A stretch of 23,637 nucleotides of DNA from Aliivibrio_A kagoshimensis. Its GTDB lineage: Bacteria; Pseudomonadota; Gammaproteobacteria; Enterobacterales; Vibrionaceae. The stretch is from positions 1 to 23,637 of the forward strand of contig NZ_JAKJSQ010000060.1 in NCBI RefSeq assembly GCF_050337105.1. The letters run 5' to 3'. The notes under the pieces were generated by a model. It did not search any database. It had not been told where the DNA came from and was given only the letters and a program-made list of their open reading frames with translations. The position numbers and the translations under genes were made by a program. Shown here piece after piece: positions 1 to 7,706 of this stretch (positions are counted from its first letter, which is position 1; each line of letters begins with the position of its first letter).

Positions 1-83
1 ACAATGTTATCTTGGCGAATAACAGTAAAAATGTTCTACCAAAAAATTAAAGTGGCTCAAGAGCTTAGGATTTAATTTTGTGG

Positions 84-111
84 GGATCCTTCAGGGAGGA
101 TCCTTCAGGGA
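84..111. repeat. Tandem 14-bp direct repeat at the left edge of the RAYT locus
   Basis: The 14-mer GGATCCTTCAGGGA occurs twice back to back (84-97 and 98-111). The second copy runs into the left inverted-repeat motif at 107-120. It may be a local slippage duplication, or a target or end sequence duplicated when the RAYT element arrived. The sequence alone does not say which. Confidence 0.75.
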
Positions 112-129
112 CAGACGCCCTAAGAACCT

Positions 130-267
130 ACATCAATATTACAACTTTAGTGTTTTCATTAATTACACCCCGAATTCTCACTGACTCGCATCCATTGTTA
201 ATGCCTCTATACCTAGGCAGTTTTCACATTACACTTCTAATATATTGAAATTTTACAGGGACTCACA
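130..267 (+). repeat. RAYT 5' leader, copy A (direct repeat with 1678-1814)
   Basis: This leader upstream of the RAYT start codon recurs at 1678-1814 with scattered substitutions and about one net base of indel. It contains the likely promoter and the AGGGA ribosome binding site (257-261) of the transposase. Shared blocks include ACATCAATATTACAAC, CCATTGTTAATGCC and ACAGGGACTCACA. The divergence means this is not a very recent duplication. Confidence 0.85.
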
Positions 268-271
268 TTAA

Positions 272-1243
272 ATGACCGTTCCAAGAAGTCAGCTTATCTG
301 CTCTGAAGCCACGCCCTACTATCACATTGTCTCCCGATGTGTCAGGCGCAGTTATTTGTGTGGTGTAGATGCCGTCACGCAACAGAGTTTTGAACACCGT
401 AGAGGCTGGATTGAAGACAAGCTCAAAGAGCTCAGTACCGTCTTTTGCATTGATATCTGTGCCTACGCCATCATGAACAACCACTACCATTTAGTATTAA
501 ATATTGATGGTGATGGAGCAAAAAACTTGTCTGAAGAAGAGATTGTAGAGCGCTGGTGTGCGCTGCATGAAATGCCTGTTTTGATACAGCGCTATATGTC
601 ACAGCAACACACTTGTACCGCGACAATTGAAGTGTGCCAGCACATCATTGCAGAGTGGCGTGAACGATTAGCGAGCATCAGCTGGTTCATGAAAATTCTC
701 AATCAAACTATTGCGCGTCAAGCCAATGAGGAAGATGGCTGCACTGGGCATTTCTGGGAGGGACGATTCAAAAGCCAGGCTCTGCTGGATGAAAAAGCAC
801 TGCTAACGGCCATGGCGTATGTCGATTTAAACCCTATTCGAGCCACCATGGCGACCTCTTTAGAAACCTCTGATTACACCTCAGTCAAAGAGAGGCTTGC
901 CGCGCTCAAGACCAATCAACTTACACCACCTTGCTTGCACCCTTTTATTGGAAACCCAACTAACGAGATGATTAAAGGCATCCCCTTTCGGTTAGATGAT
1001 TACCTTGAGTTGGTTGATTGGAGTGGCAAACAGATTAGACCCAACAAGCGAGGAGTAATTGATGCCTCAGCCCCACCCGTTTTACAACAATTGAACCTTG
1101 AACAAAAAGAGTGGCTAAAACTCTGCACGACACTTGAGCAAAACCGAGCCAGTATCGTGGGAGAGGTAAAATCCTACTCTCACGCCATTCATAAATTGAA
1201 ACGAAAACGAACCACCGGGCTTAAAATCACCACCGCCGCTTAA
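272..1243 (+). CDS. REP-associated tyrosine transposase (RAYT, Y1_Tnp/IS200-like)
   Basis: A 323-residue HUH single-strand transposase of the RAYT group. These are often domesticated, single-copy enzymes that act on REP-like palindromes. The N-terminal YYHIVSRCV motif lies at about residues 16-24. The metal-binding HUH motif is His71-Tyr72-His73 within NNHYHLVL. The conserved GHFWEGRFKSQ block spans about 159-169, and AYVDLNPIRA follows with Tyr183 as the likely nucleophile. The C-terminal tail of about 130 residues is longer than in the short E. coli enzyme but usual for the long RAYT forms. All key residues are present and the frame is open, so it could be active. ATG at 272 is preceded by AGGGA with a 10-nt gap. 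The last 13 codons are repeated as a remnant at 1443-1484. The transposase call is firm; activity is inferred. Confidence 0.92.
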   Translation: MTVPRSQLICSEATPYYHIVSRCVRRSYLCGVDAVTQQSFEHRRGWIEDKLKELSTVFCIDICAYAIMNNHYHLVLNIDGDGAKNLSEEEIVERWCALHEMPVLIQRYMSQQHTCTATIEVCQHIIAEWRERLASISWFMKILNQTIARQANEEDGCTGHFWEGRFKSQALLDEKALLTAMAYVDLNPIRATMATSLETSDYTSVKERLAALKTNQLTPPCLHPFIGNPTNEMIKGIPFRLDDYLELVDWSGKQIRPNKRGVIDASAPPVLQQLNLEQKEWLKLCTTLEQNRASIVGEVKSYSHAIHKLKRKRTTGLKITTAA

Positions 1244-1429
1244 CGACACTTCGCAACACACGATATACTCACCTGAAAACCAAAAACAAACGACTTTTGC
1301 GTAAAACACTCGCTATTTCGATGCTTTTAGCAAGCAAACCCCACCGAAAACATAAAAAATGGACAGTCCGTTATCGGTTGGGCTTGCTCTTCGCTGTGAT
1401 TTCTACTTTTTATAGGGTGTCTGTCCCTT
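1202..1429 (+). repeat. RAYT 3'-end unit, copy A (tandem repeat with 1443-1670)
   Basis: This 228-bp unit holds the last codons of the transposase, its stop codon, a region shared with copy B and the right-end motif. It is repeated at 1443-1670 at the same length with many scattered substitutions. Both copies encode the C-terminal peptide RKRTTG(L/I)KITTAA followed by TAA. The copies have clearly drifted, so they come from related elements rather than a fresh tandem duplication. Confidence 0.85.
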
Positions 1430-1442
1430 TAGTGTTTAGAAC

Positions 1443-1670
1443 CGAAAACGAACCACCGGGATTAAAATCACCACCGCTGCATAACGACACTTCGCAATAC
1501 GCTCAACTCGCCTGAAAACCAATAACAGGAGACTTTTGCGTAAAACACACGCTATTTCGATACTTTTAGGAAGCAAAAAAACCACCGAAAACATAAAAAA
1601 TAGCTAGGTGTTATAGGTTGGGTTTGCGCTTCGCTGTGAGTTTTACTTTTTTATCGGGCGTCTGTCCCTT
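1443..1670 (+). pseudogene. Remnant of a second RAYT element: 3' end only
   Basis: Reading from 1443 gives RKRTTGIKITTAA and a stop, matching the C-terminus of the intact transposase with one Leu-to-Ile change and third-base changes in the alanine codons. The downstream 3' region and the right-end motif GGGCGTCTGTCCCT (1656-1669) are also kept. Everything upstream of the last 13 codons is missing. It is best read as a truncated relative of the neighbouring element. It cannot encode a transposase but may still offer an end for the intact enzyme to act on. Confidence 0.7.
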
Positions 1671-1677
1671 CAACACC

Positions 1678-1814
1678 ACATCAATATTACAACTTCAACG
1701 TTTTCATTGATTACACACCGAACTCTCACTGAGTCCATCCATTGTTAATGCCACTATATCTAGCCAGTTTTCACATTACACTTATAAGGCATTAAAATTT
1801 GACAGGGACTCACA
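1678..1814 (+). repeat. RAYT 5' leader, copy B, ending at an orphan start codon
   Basis: A second copy of the leader at 130-267, ending in ACAGGGACTCACA and followed at once by ATG (1815-1817). The frame from that ATG runs only 13 codons (MKNHLKSDDYLVV) to a stop and does not resemble the transposase. This is therefore the head of a third, gutted element, or the leader has been joined to unrelated sequence. It directly abuts the right end of the 1443-1670 remnant. From 1818 to 1945 I see nothing else that can be supported. Confidence 0.75.
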
Positions 1815-1945
1815 ATGAAGAATCACCTAAAATCAGATGATTATCTAGTTGTGTAGCGATACATGAGTTGCCGTTTGTAATATGCGAAACAGTCAGAATG
1901 GCGTGAGGTTTTTGAGAGCAAACAAAATCAATTACTCTGATTTAT

Positions 1946-2512
1946 TTACAGGCTCTTTTCCACTGGTATTTGGGTGGGTTCTACTTTCTCAATAAAAATG
2001 ATGACTTCACCCACTTTAAATCCAAATTTGCTTATCTCCGTTTTATTGATCAACCTTTTTTCAACGATAAGAAACATCCAATCGTCTAACATCACCTCAT
2101 ACTCTGTATTGTCGATAGTAATCAACAGAGGGTATTTCCAATAAAAGGCCGCGCCACTTTCTTCACCTTCAGCCCGGCCAACCACATCACCTGCTGTGCC
2201 GTAGTAGGTTCCGTCACCCGCTTTTACCAAACGCCATTGCCGAGTCATCATTTCACCGTCATCATAGGTAAACCACTCATCGACAATACCAACGCCGTCT
2301 TGCCAATTTGCGGAGATATCAGCCACAAAACGTCGCTGTAGATTGCCATGCCGATCTAAAACTATCGCATAGGCCATTAGCTTACCACTAAAGAATTCAT
2401 CTAGATGAAACGCTGGAGCAGTGTGTTGATACTCCTTAATATTGGCTGTGCATGACATCAACAGAGACAAAACGACCGTAAGAAACAGAGTAGCCCATTT
2501 TTTACTTAGCAT
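1946..2512 (-). CDS. DUF3833 family lipoprotein
   Basis: A 188-residue protein of the DUF3833 family, whose biochemical function is unknown. Residues 1-20 form a lipoprotein signal peptide with the lipobox LMSC (Cys21), so it is probably anchored in a membrane facing the periplasm. The mature part resembles a small beta-rich, lipocalin-like fold, with motifs such as FSGKLMAYAIVLDRHGNLQRRF and WKYPLLIT. It is the last gene of the ChrR/RpoE operon, 9 nt after the chalcone-isomerase-like gene, with an AGGGG ribosome binding site. The neighbourhood suggests a role in envelope lipid handling under photo-oxidative stress, which is inference. No strong terminator is visible downstream. Confidence 0.85.
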   Translation of the reverse strand: MLSKKWATLFLTVVLSLLMSCTANIKEYQHTAPAFHLDEFFSGKLMAYAIVLDRHGNLQRRFVADISANWQDGVGIVDEWFTYDDGEMMTRQWRLVKAGDGTYYGTAGDVVGRAEGEESGAAFYWKYPLLITIDNTEYEVMLDDWMFLIVEKRLINKTEISKFGFKVGEVIIFIEKVEPTQIPVEKSL

Positions 2513-2521
2513 AAGTACCCC

Positions 2522-3049
2522 TTACTCATCACTTTTGATAAAACCCATCAGCTTTTTACGCAGCTTGGGTCTACTGGTTGATTCCGATAGCCATATCGAG
2601 AGAAATGCATCACCAAATCTTTGGTCATTTATCTGGCCGATGGGTTCTCCTTGATGATAGAAGTGACTCATTCCTTCACCATTAACCACCAGCAATATCT
2701 GCTCGTCTTTTTTAATATCAGGCCATATCAGTCTCAATGTTTTTAACCATGAGGTAATGATCTTCTCGTCATACTTCAGATGCATCCACTGCTCATAGGT
2801 CGCATCGATTAATGCTTCACTCGTAATATTTTGATAGTAGGTAATATTAAGGGCTTTAGGGTAACGATTGGGAAGATACAGTACGTCAGGCCCATATAAT
2901 TCAGCTTTATACACGGACCAAAACATAAAGTTCATCGTACCTTGCCCCGATTTTTTCAGCGTTGATAAAGGGCCATTTAATGTCGTAGATAAGGCAGATA
3001 GTGGCAGCGCTAACCAACAGCACAGCATGATAACCGTGAGATTTTTCAT
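2522..3049 (-). CDS. Chalcone isomerase-like periplasmic protein
   Basis: A 175-residue secreted protein with a signal peptide (about residues 1-22, MKNLTVIMLCCWLALPLSALS). The body matches the bacterial chalcone-isomerase-like family. It has a lipid-like pocket fold with KSGQGTMNFMFWSVYKAELYGP near the start, ALNITYYQNITSEALIDAT in the middle and the late GDAFLSIWLSEST segment. Bacterial members have no proven isomerase activity on flavonoids, and relatives of the fold bind fatty acids, so lipid binding is the better guess. It starts at ATG 3049 after an AGGAG ribosome binding site, 9 nt downstream of the DUF2878 gene. It belongs to the same operon as the lipid-modifying genes upstream. Confidence 0.8.
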   Translation of the reverse strand: MKNLTVIMLCCWLALPLSALSTTLNGPLSTLKKSGQGTMNFMFWSVYKAELYGPDVLYLPNRYPKALNITYYQNITSEALIDATYEQWMHLKYDEKIITSWLKTLRLIWPDIKKDEQILLVVNGEGMSHFYHQGEPIGQINDQRFGDAFLSIWLSESTSRPKLRKKLMGFIKSDE

Positions 3050-3058
3050 CCTACTCTC

Positions 3059-3574
3059 CTAATGATCGTTACTGATTGTCGCGACTTGAACCTTCACCTT
3101 CACATGCAACAACAGAGGAAAAAGACAACACCAACAGCTAAATATCACTGTAAAAACCAATATCAAGCTGTGATCCGTTTGCAAAGCCCCAAATTTGATG
3201 GCCGATAGATAACTGATACCAGCAAACATCGCCCCAAAGATACTGATTGGAATACGGGGCAGTCGACTCAGCCAATCCATAGAGTGGTTCAAAGAGACAA
3301 TAAACAGACACCAAAAACACATTAACCAGACGGGGATACCCGGAGAACCACTACTCGAAAGAAACAGAGTAGACTGAATCAGTGTGTAATCGAGCACCCA
3401 ACCCAGAGGCACCCAAAGCAGCAATCGAAAATCAGCAGTCCGCGTTGGACTAAGCACAAAATTCATCACGAGTAGCACCAGTAAAATGGGCACTGATTGC
3501 TGCTGTAACAGTGCGGCGATAAACCAAGCCGACTGAAATATTACGAGATTAATAATCCAAAACTTTTTCATCAT
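3059..3574 (-). CDS. DUF2878 family inner-membrane protein
   Basis: A 171-residue integral membrane protein with about five or six hydrophobic segments and few soluble loops, matching DUF2878. The function is unknown. It overlaps the end of the cyclopropane-synthase-like gene by 26 nt, indicating translational coupling. The first two codons are both ATG (3574 and 3571), so the exact start is uncertain by one residue. In related clusters this family travels with the Cfa-like and chalcone-isomerase-like genes, so an accessory role in membrane lipid modification is plausible but unproven. Confidence 0.82.
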   Translation of the reverse strand: MMKKFWIINLVIFQSAWFIAALLQQQSVPILLVLLVMNFVLSPTRTADFRLLLWVPLGWVLDYTLIQSTLFLSSSGSPGIPVWLMCFWCLFIVSLNHSMDWLSRLPRIPISIFGAMFAGISYLSAIKFGALQTDHSLILVFTVIFSCWCCLFPLLLHVKVKVQVATISNDH

Positions 3575-4823
3575 CTCGACCTAGGTACTGCGGTTTTCTA
3601 GCCACAATATGATGCGTGCTGATCACTCGCTCTAAAAATGCGCCTTCACAGTAACTGAGGTAATACTGCCACAAACGCTTAAATTGCATATCATAACCAA
3701 GCGGTTCCAATTCCGGCCATGCGGCTTGAAAGCGTTGTTGCCATTCAGACAACGTTCGAGCGTAGTGCAATCCCATCTCATCAATCTGTTCAATCATCAT
3801 GTCAGTGTCACAACTTATGTGCCGACTTAACACTTCAATAGAGGGTAAGCAGCCGCCGGGAAAAATATATTTTTGAATAAAATCGACGCTATTTTTATAC
3901 TGTTCATAGCGTTGGTCAGCGATGGTAATTGATTGAATCAATAACTTTCCATCGGCTTTTAATCGTCGATTACATTGTGTGAAAAAGGTAGAGAAATACT
4001 CATCACCCACCGCTTCAATCATCTCTATAGAGACCAACTTGTCATACTGTCCTGTTAGCTGACGATAATCCTTTTTCAATAACGTAATCTGCTTATCTAG
4101 ACCTAACTCGGTGATTCGATGTTTGGCATATTCATACTGCTCGTCAGATATCGTGGTGGTCGTCACTTTGCAACCGTAGTTTGTTGCGGCATAGATGGCC
4201 AAGCCTCCCCATCCAGTACCAATCTCAAGCAGGTGATCACTGGGTTGCAGCTCTAGCTTTTCACAGACCACCTTTAATTTATTTAGCTGTGCACTTTCGA
4301 TGGTGGTCGATTGTTGGTCATACAAGGCACATGAATACATCATCTCTTGGTCTAAAAAAGTTTTATAGAGTGAATTACCAAGATCATAGTGGGCTAATAT
4401 ATTTCTTTTTGAGCCCTGTTCGCTGTTGTTATGACGGTAGTGTGTCCAGCGATATTTGAGTTTAGTTAGCCAGGTTGCTTTTCCTTCAAGCTCATCCATA
4501 GCCTGTTGATTTTTTGCGAAAACCCGAATCAATGCCGTTAAATTTGGGCTACTCCAACGATGTGCGATATAGCTCTCTGCCGCGCCAATACTGCCCCCTT
4601 TCACAAAATCTCGGTAGACTCGCACATCATGAATCACAACCTGTCCTATCAAGGGACTGTGTACATCGCCAAATTGATGGGTGGTGGCTCCTTCAATCAC
4701 CTCAATACAGGCATTGCTCATATCACTAAAGTGTTTAAACACCATCTTACGGCACATGTTGTCATACCAACTCATCAATTTAATGTCGCCTGTTGTGATT
4801 ACATTGCCATTAACTTGTTCCAT
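3549..4823 (-). CDS. Cyclopropane-fatty-acyl-phospholipid synthase family methyltransferase
   Basis: A 424-residue SAM-dependent enzyme acting on unsaturated acyl chains of membrane phospholipids. The SAM motif LEIGTGWGG lies at residues 199-207. Residues matching the E. coli Cfa active site are Cys165 (YSCALY), Glu270 (EMIEAVG), Tyr354 (HYARTL) and Cys392 (YCEGAF). The bicarbonate-ligand histidine of E. coli (in LHTIG) is replaced by Gln297 (LLIQSIT). The IQSIT...DFIQKYIFPGGCLPS pattern is that of the Cfa2/plant-type branch, which includes true cyclopropane synthases. The product could be a cyclopropane or a methyl-branched chain feeding a furan fatty acid-like pathway. ATG 4823 follows a GAGG site. 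The gene lies 24 nt after DUF1365 and overlaps DUF2878. The family is certain; the exact product is open. Confidence 0.92.
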   Translation of the reverse strand: MEQVNGNVITTGDIKLMSWYDNMCRKMVFKHFSDMSNACIEVIEGATTHQFGDVHSPLIGQVVIHDVRVYRDFVKGGSIGAAESYIAHRWSSPNLTALIRVFAKNQQAMDELEGKATWLTKLKYRWTHYRHNNSEQGSKRNILAHYDLGNSLYKTFLDQEMMYSCALYDQQSTTIESAQLNKLKVVCEKLELQPSDHLLEIGTGWGGLAIYAATNYGCKVTTTTISDEQYEYAKHRITELGLDKQITLLKKDYRQLTGQYDKLVSIEMIEAVGDEYFSTFFTQCNRRLKADGKLLIQSITIADQRYEQYKNSVDFIQKYIFPGGCLPSIEVLSRHISCDTDMMIEQIDEMGLHYARTLSEWQQRFQAAWPELEPLGYDMQFKRLWQYYLSYCEGAFLERVISTHHIVARKPQYLGRDDEKVLDY

Positions 4824-4847
4824 ATCAACCTCGATTCTTCTCTGGTT

Positions 4848-5669
4848 TTAACGATTGGGATGACCAATAAAGGGGACCTTTTTCATAAACAGTTTTGCGG
4901 CCTGCCAATAAATACCCGCGACGATTTTTACCGTCATCAGGGGAATACTTAACCACGTTTTCAACAGATTACGTTGCGTAAAGTGGGTCGCCTCAAGAGC
5001 CAGCGTCGCATCAAACACTTTATTGCTGCCTTTAACATGACTGCCTTCTATAGCGTGACTTTGTGAAACGCTTACCTCTTGATGGTTTTCAATGTGAACC
5101 AAAAGTCTATTGGTCAATTGCTCATTGGTCCGCTTTGCTAAGCTTGGTGCTCTAATTCTCCAGTGATATGTCATATCAATCGGCATGAATGGCGATACAT
5201 GAAATGCTTTATCACTCGGCTTTTGATCCTTCATATCAATCAAGTAGTAGTGCCGTTCGTTCCAGGGCGTGTTACTCACTTCTGCCAGCATGTATTGACA
5301 CTGCCCCAACACGTCGTAACAAAAATAACAATTTATTGGACTGAAATAGAGCCCTACACATCGACATTGGACTAACATGATTACCCGCTCTTGTTGAGGA
5401 TCATCCCCCCAGCGGCCACCTAACTGTTGTACTTTATGAGTTATACGTTGCTTAAGGTTTCCTGGTTCACTTTTAAGATAATCTTTTTCATTAAAACGCA
5501 GCAGGTTATAAAATTGTTTACCGAAAATTCCTTTTATTTCAGTAAGTTGATCGATTTCATCAAGGTCTAGTGCCAACATGTAAAGTTGATAACTAAATGC
5601 GTGAGATCTTGGTGTGAAACGTCTGTGTCGCACCCTTCCTTCAAAAATAGCACTATTAAAACTATTCAT
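4848..5669 (-). CDS. DUF1365 family protein
   Basis: A 273-residue member of DUF1365, an uncharacterised family nearly always found beside the FAD amine-oxidase-like protein and a Cfa-like methyltransferase, as here. The hallmark N-terminus FEGRVRHRRFTPRSHAFSY is at about residues 9-27. A central block (LVQCRCVGLYFSPINCYFCYD) precedes EVSNTPWNERHYYL, and the C-terminal segment ends KLFMKKVPFIGHP. No classical catalytic motif is visible. Its ATG overlaps the end of the upstream FAD gene by 8 nt, so the two are translationally coupled. A role in membrane fatty-acid modification is inferred from this conserved partnership. Confidence 0.88.
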   Translation of the reverse strand: MNSFNSAIFEGRVRHRRFTPRSHAFSYQLYMLALDLDEIDQLTEIKGIFGKQFYNLLRFNEKDYLKSEPGNLKQRITHKVQQLGGRWGDDPQQERVIMLVQCRCVGLYFSPINCYFCYDVLGQCQYMLAEVSNTPWNERHYYLIDMKDQKPSDKAFHVSPFMPIDMTYHWRIRAPSLAKRTNEQLTNRLLVHIENHQEVSVSQSHAIEGSHVKGSNKVFDATLALEATHFTQRNLLKTWLSIPLMTVKIVAGIYWQAAKLFMKKVPFIGHPNR

Positions 5670-6960
5670 TACACAAGCTCAATGGCTTCACAATGTTGGA
5701 TTCACTCTCTAATTGACAATCAAAGCGACTCCCGACATCCACTGCACTTTTCACCCCGTCTTCATGAAAACCGTTATACCAGTAAGCACCAACATAATGG
5801 GTATGATGTTTTCCGCAAATTTCATCACGACGACGTTGTGCCGCTTGGCTTTGTTGATCAAATATCGGGTGCGCATAGGTAAAATGCCGGATCACTTTTG
5901 AAGGCTCGATGTACTCGGTTTGATTCAAAGAAACACAAAAAGTATGCTTGCTCTCTATGCCCTGTAGAATATTCATATTGTACGTAACACTCGCTGGGCG
6001 TGTTCTATCCTCAGTCAACTGATAATTCCAGCTGGCCCACGAGCGTTTATAACGCGGAAGCAGTTGCTCATCAGCATGTAGAACCACCTCATTATTTGAG
6101 TATCTCATTGCCCCTAACACTTCAAGTTCAGTGAACGTTGGATCCGCAAGTAGCGCAAGCGCTTGATCAGAGTGGCAGGCAAACACCACCTCATCAAAAT
6201 GGCGCTCGGATTGATCCGTAAATCTGATAGTGGCACCGTTTCTTTCTCTGATAACAGAATCAATGTGACTGTTCAGTTCAATACTCTGTTTAAAACTCTT
6301 TATTAAAGGCTCTATATAACTTCTTGAGCCCTCTGGAATCACATACCACTGCGGACGGTCAATAACATTCAGGAGCCCATGATGGTGGAAGAAGCGGATA
6401 AAAAATCGTAATTGAAACGCTTTCATCTGTAACAAACTAGTGGACCAGATGGCCGCACCCATAGGTAAAATGTAGTGCTGAGCGAAGAATTCTGAAAAAT
6501 CCTGCTTGTCTAAAAAGTCCCCTAGGGTTAATGAGAGATCGATATCATCCTCACTGTATAGTTTTTTGCATACACGATTAAAACGGACGATGTCAGTAAT
6601 CAAATGCCAGAACGAGAAGCTAAATACGTTTTTACGTTGTGAAAACAGGGTGTTCAATGTATGTCCGTTATACTCCATACCACTATCCCTATTCACCACA
6701 CTGAAGCTCATCTCTGTCTCTTTTTTGTCCACACCAATGTGTTCCAATAAGGCTAAAAAGTTAGGATAAGTTCGGTCATTAAAGACAATAAAACCGGTGT
6801 CAATGGCATGCTGCTCACCTTGGTATTCAATATCAACTGTTGCAGTATGCCCTCCTAAGGTAGAGTTTTTTTCAAACAGCGTTATGTTATGTTTTTTGCT
6901 TAACAGAAAAGCGCTGGTTAACCCTGAAATACCCGAACCAATAATGGCGATGTTTTTCAT
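5662..6960 (-). CDS. FAD-dependent amine oxidase-like oxidoreductase
   Basis: A 432-residue flavoprotein with an N-terminal Rossmann dinucleotide fold: IAIIGSGISGLTSAF (GxGxxG, Gly8, Gly10, Gly13), acidic Glu30 after the second strand, and LGGHTATVD following. The middle and C-terminus (IPEGSRSYIEPLIK, EVVFACHSDQALALL, YWYNGFHEDGVKSAVDVG) match the NAD(P)-binding/amine-oxidase family that travels with DUF1365 and Cfa-like enzymes. A fatty-acid desaturase or oxidase role like that proposed for furan fatty acid genes is possible; true amine oxidation is unlikely from this context. I chose ATG 6960 because the Rossmann strand begins there and an AAGGA site precedes it. A longer in-frame start at 7053 would overlap the SDR gene and add residues unlike the family. 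Confidence 0.9.
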   Translation of the reverse strand: MKNIAIIGSGISGLTSAFLLSKKHNITLFEKNSTLGGHTATVDIEYQGEQHAIDTGFIVFNDRTYPNFLALLEHIGVDKKETEMSFSVVNRDSGMEYNGHTLNTLFSQRKNVFSFSFWHLITDIVRFNRVCKKLYSEDDIDLSLTLGDFLDKQDFSEFFAQHYILPMGAAIWSTSLLQMKAFQLRFFIRFFHHHGLLNVIDRPQWYVIPEGSRSYIEPLIKSFKQSIELNSHIDSVIRERNGATIRFTDQSERHFDEVVFACHSDQALALLADPTFTELEVLGAMRYSNNEVVLHADEQLLPRYKRSWASWNYQLTEDRTRPASVTYNMNILQGIESKHTFCVSLNQTEYIEPSKVIRHFTYAHPIFDQQSQAAQRRRDEICGKHHTHYVGAYWYNGFHEDGVKSAVDVGSRFDCQLESESNIVKPLSLCNE

Positions 6961-6986
6961 AATAAAATCCTTATTGACAGCGTTAA

Positions 6987-7706
6987 CTACGCAGATGAAA
7001 CCATTCTTTTTAGCAGTGAAAAAGGGAGCCAAGACACCAGCTTTAACACCCAAATAAAGCGTTTAGGAAATTGGATATGACGTTGCCCCGCCTGTAAACC
7101 AGACACAATCTGTTTTGCCGCCTCTTTTACCGAAATGATCATTGGCATAGAGAAATCATTTTTATCGGTTAACGGGCTCTCGACAAACCCAGGAGAGACC
7201 AAAGAGACGCGAATATCATCCTCTTTTAAGTCGAGGGACAATGTGTCAGCAAGGTATGCAAGCCCAGCTTTAGAGGCACCGTATGCTTGCGCTCTTGGTA
7301 AAGGGAGTAAAGTGACACTCGACCCTATCAATGCCAACTGACTGCCATGTTTCATTTTCGGCAGCCAAGCTTGAAGCAGGTACCCTACTGAAATCAGATT
7401 TGTTCTCACTACCCTTTCAAACAATTCACCATCAAACTGCCTAGCATTATCGATGTATTCGCAATTACCGGCATTCAAAATGAGGAGATCCAATGAGCCA
7501 TCAAAGTCGTTTGCTATCCTAGCTATTTGCTGATTATCATTGATATCAAACTGTAGCGACTGAATATGATTACCTTTTGCAATCAACGCCTCTAATCTGG
7601 CTACGTTTCGTCCACAGGCCCATACTTCATAACCCAGTGAATCGTAGGAGAGGGCCAATGCATGACCAATGCCAGAAGATGCTCCAGTAATTAATACTCG
7701 TTTCAT
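6987..7706 (-). CDS. Short-chain dehydrogenase/reductase (SDR)
   Basis: A 239-residue classical SDR. The cofactor motif TGASSGIG is at residues 7-14 and the NAG motif at 78-80. The catalytic Ser129 is followed by Tyr142 and Lys146 in YGASK. An Arg in the CGRN turn (residues 31-34) suggests NADP(H) preference. The C-terminus is hydrophobic (FIWVLKLVSWLPFSLLKRM), consistent with a membrane-associated, lipid-like substrate. The start codon overlaps the stop of the NTF2-like gene in an ATGA, so the two are coupled. SDRs of this type recur in ChrR/RpoE clusters with the FAD/DUF1365/Cfa trio. The substrate is unknown. Confidence 0.9.
   Translation of the reverse strand: MKRVLITGASSGIGHALALSYDSLGYEVWACGRNVARLEALIAKGNHIQSLQFDINDNQQIARIANDFDGSLDLLILNAGNCEYIDNARQFDGELFERVVRTNLISVGYLLQAWLPKMKHGSQLALIGSSVTLLPLPRAQAYGASKAGLAYLADTLSLDLKEDDIRVSLVSPGFVESPLTDKNDFSMPMIISVKEAAKQIVSGLQAGQRHIQFPKRFIWVLKLVSWLPFSLLKRMVSSA

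Larger units (their letters stand above)
107..1669 (+). mobile_element. RAYT-type element locus bounded by inverted GGGACAGACGCCC motifs
   Basis: AGGGACAGACGCCC at 107-120 and its exact reverse complement GGGCGTCTGTCCCT at 1656-1669 bracket an intact tyrosine transposase gene plus a partial second 3' end. A variant right-end motif, AGGGTGTCTGTCCCT, lies at 1414-1428, directly behind the intact gene. The simplest reading is one complete element (107 to about 1429) followed by a remnant of a related one that kept only its 3' end. Each motif can form a small hairpin with GGG/CCC arms and a 7-nt loop, as is usual for ends recognised by single-strand HUH transposases. No clear target-site duplication is visible, which fits this family. 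Confidence 0.6.

Noticed and set aside
263..490. Minus-strand open frame over the RAYT 5' region
   Set aside because: It is antisense to the transposase coding sequence, has no recognisable motif and no ribosome binding site.
1297..1515. Plus-strand 72-codon frame downstream of the RAYT gene
   Set aside because: It crosses both 3' repeat units in a frame other than the transposase's, so it is a by-product of the repeats.
1918..1945. Hairpin after the DUF3833 gene as operon terminator
   Set aside because: The stem is only five or six A/T-rich pairs, too weak to call a terminator.
5374..5403. TGATCC on the minus strand inside the DUF1365 gene
   Set aside because: No TATA-like box lies 18 bases on, and it is in coding sequence with no gene start nearby.
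6961..7053. N-terminal extension of the FAD oxidoreductase to an upstream ATG
   Set aside because: The extra 31 residues precede the Rossmann strand, overlap the SDR gene and are not family-like; ATG 6960 has a proper AAGGA site.
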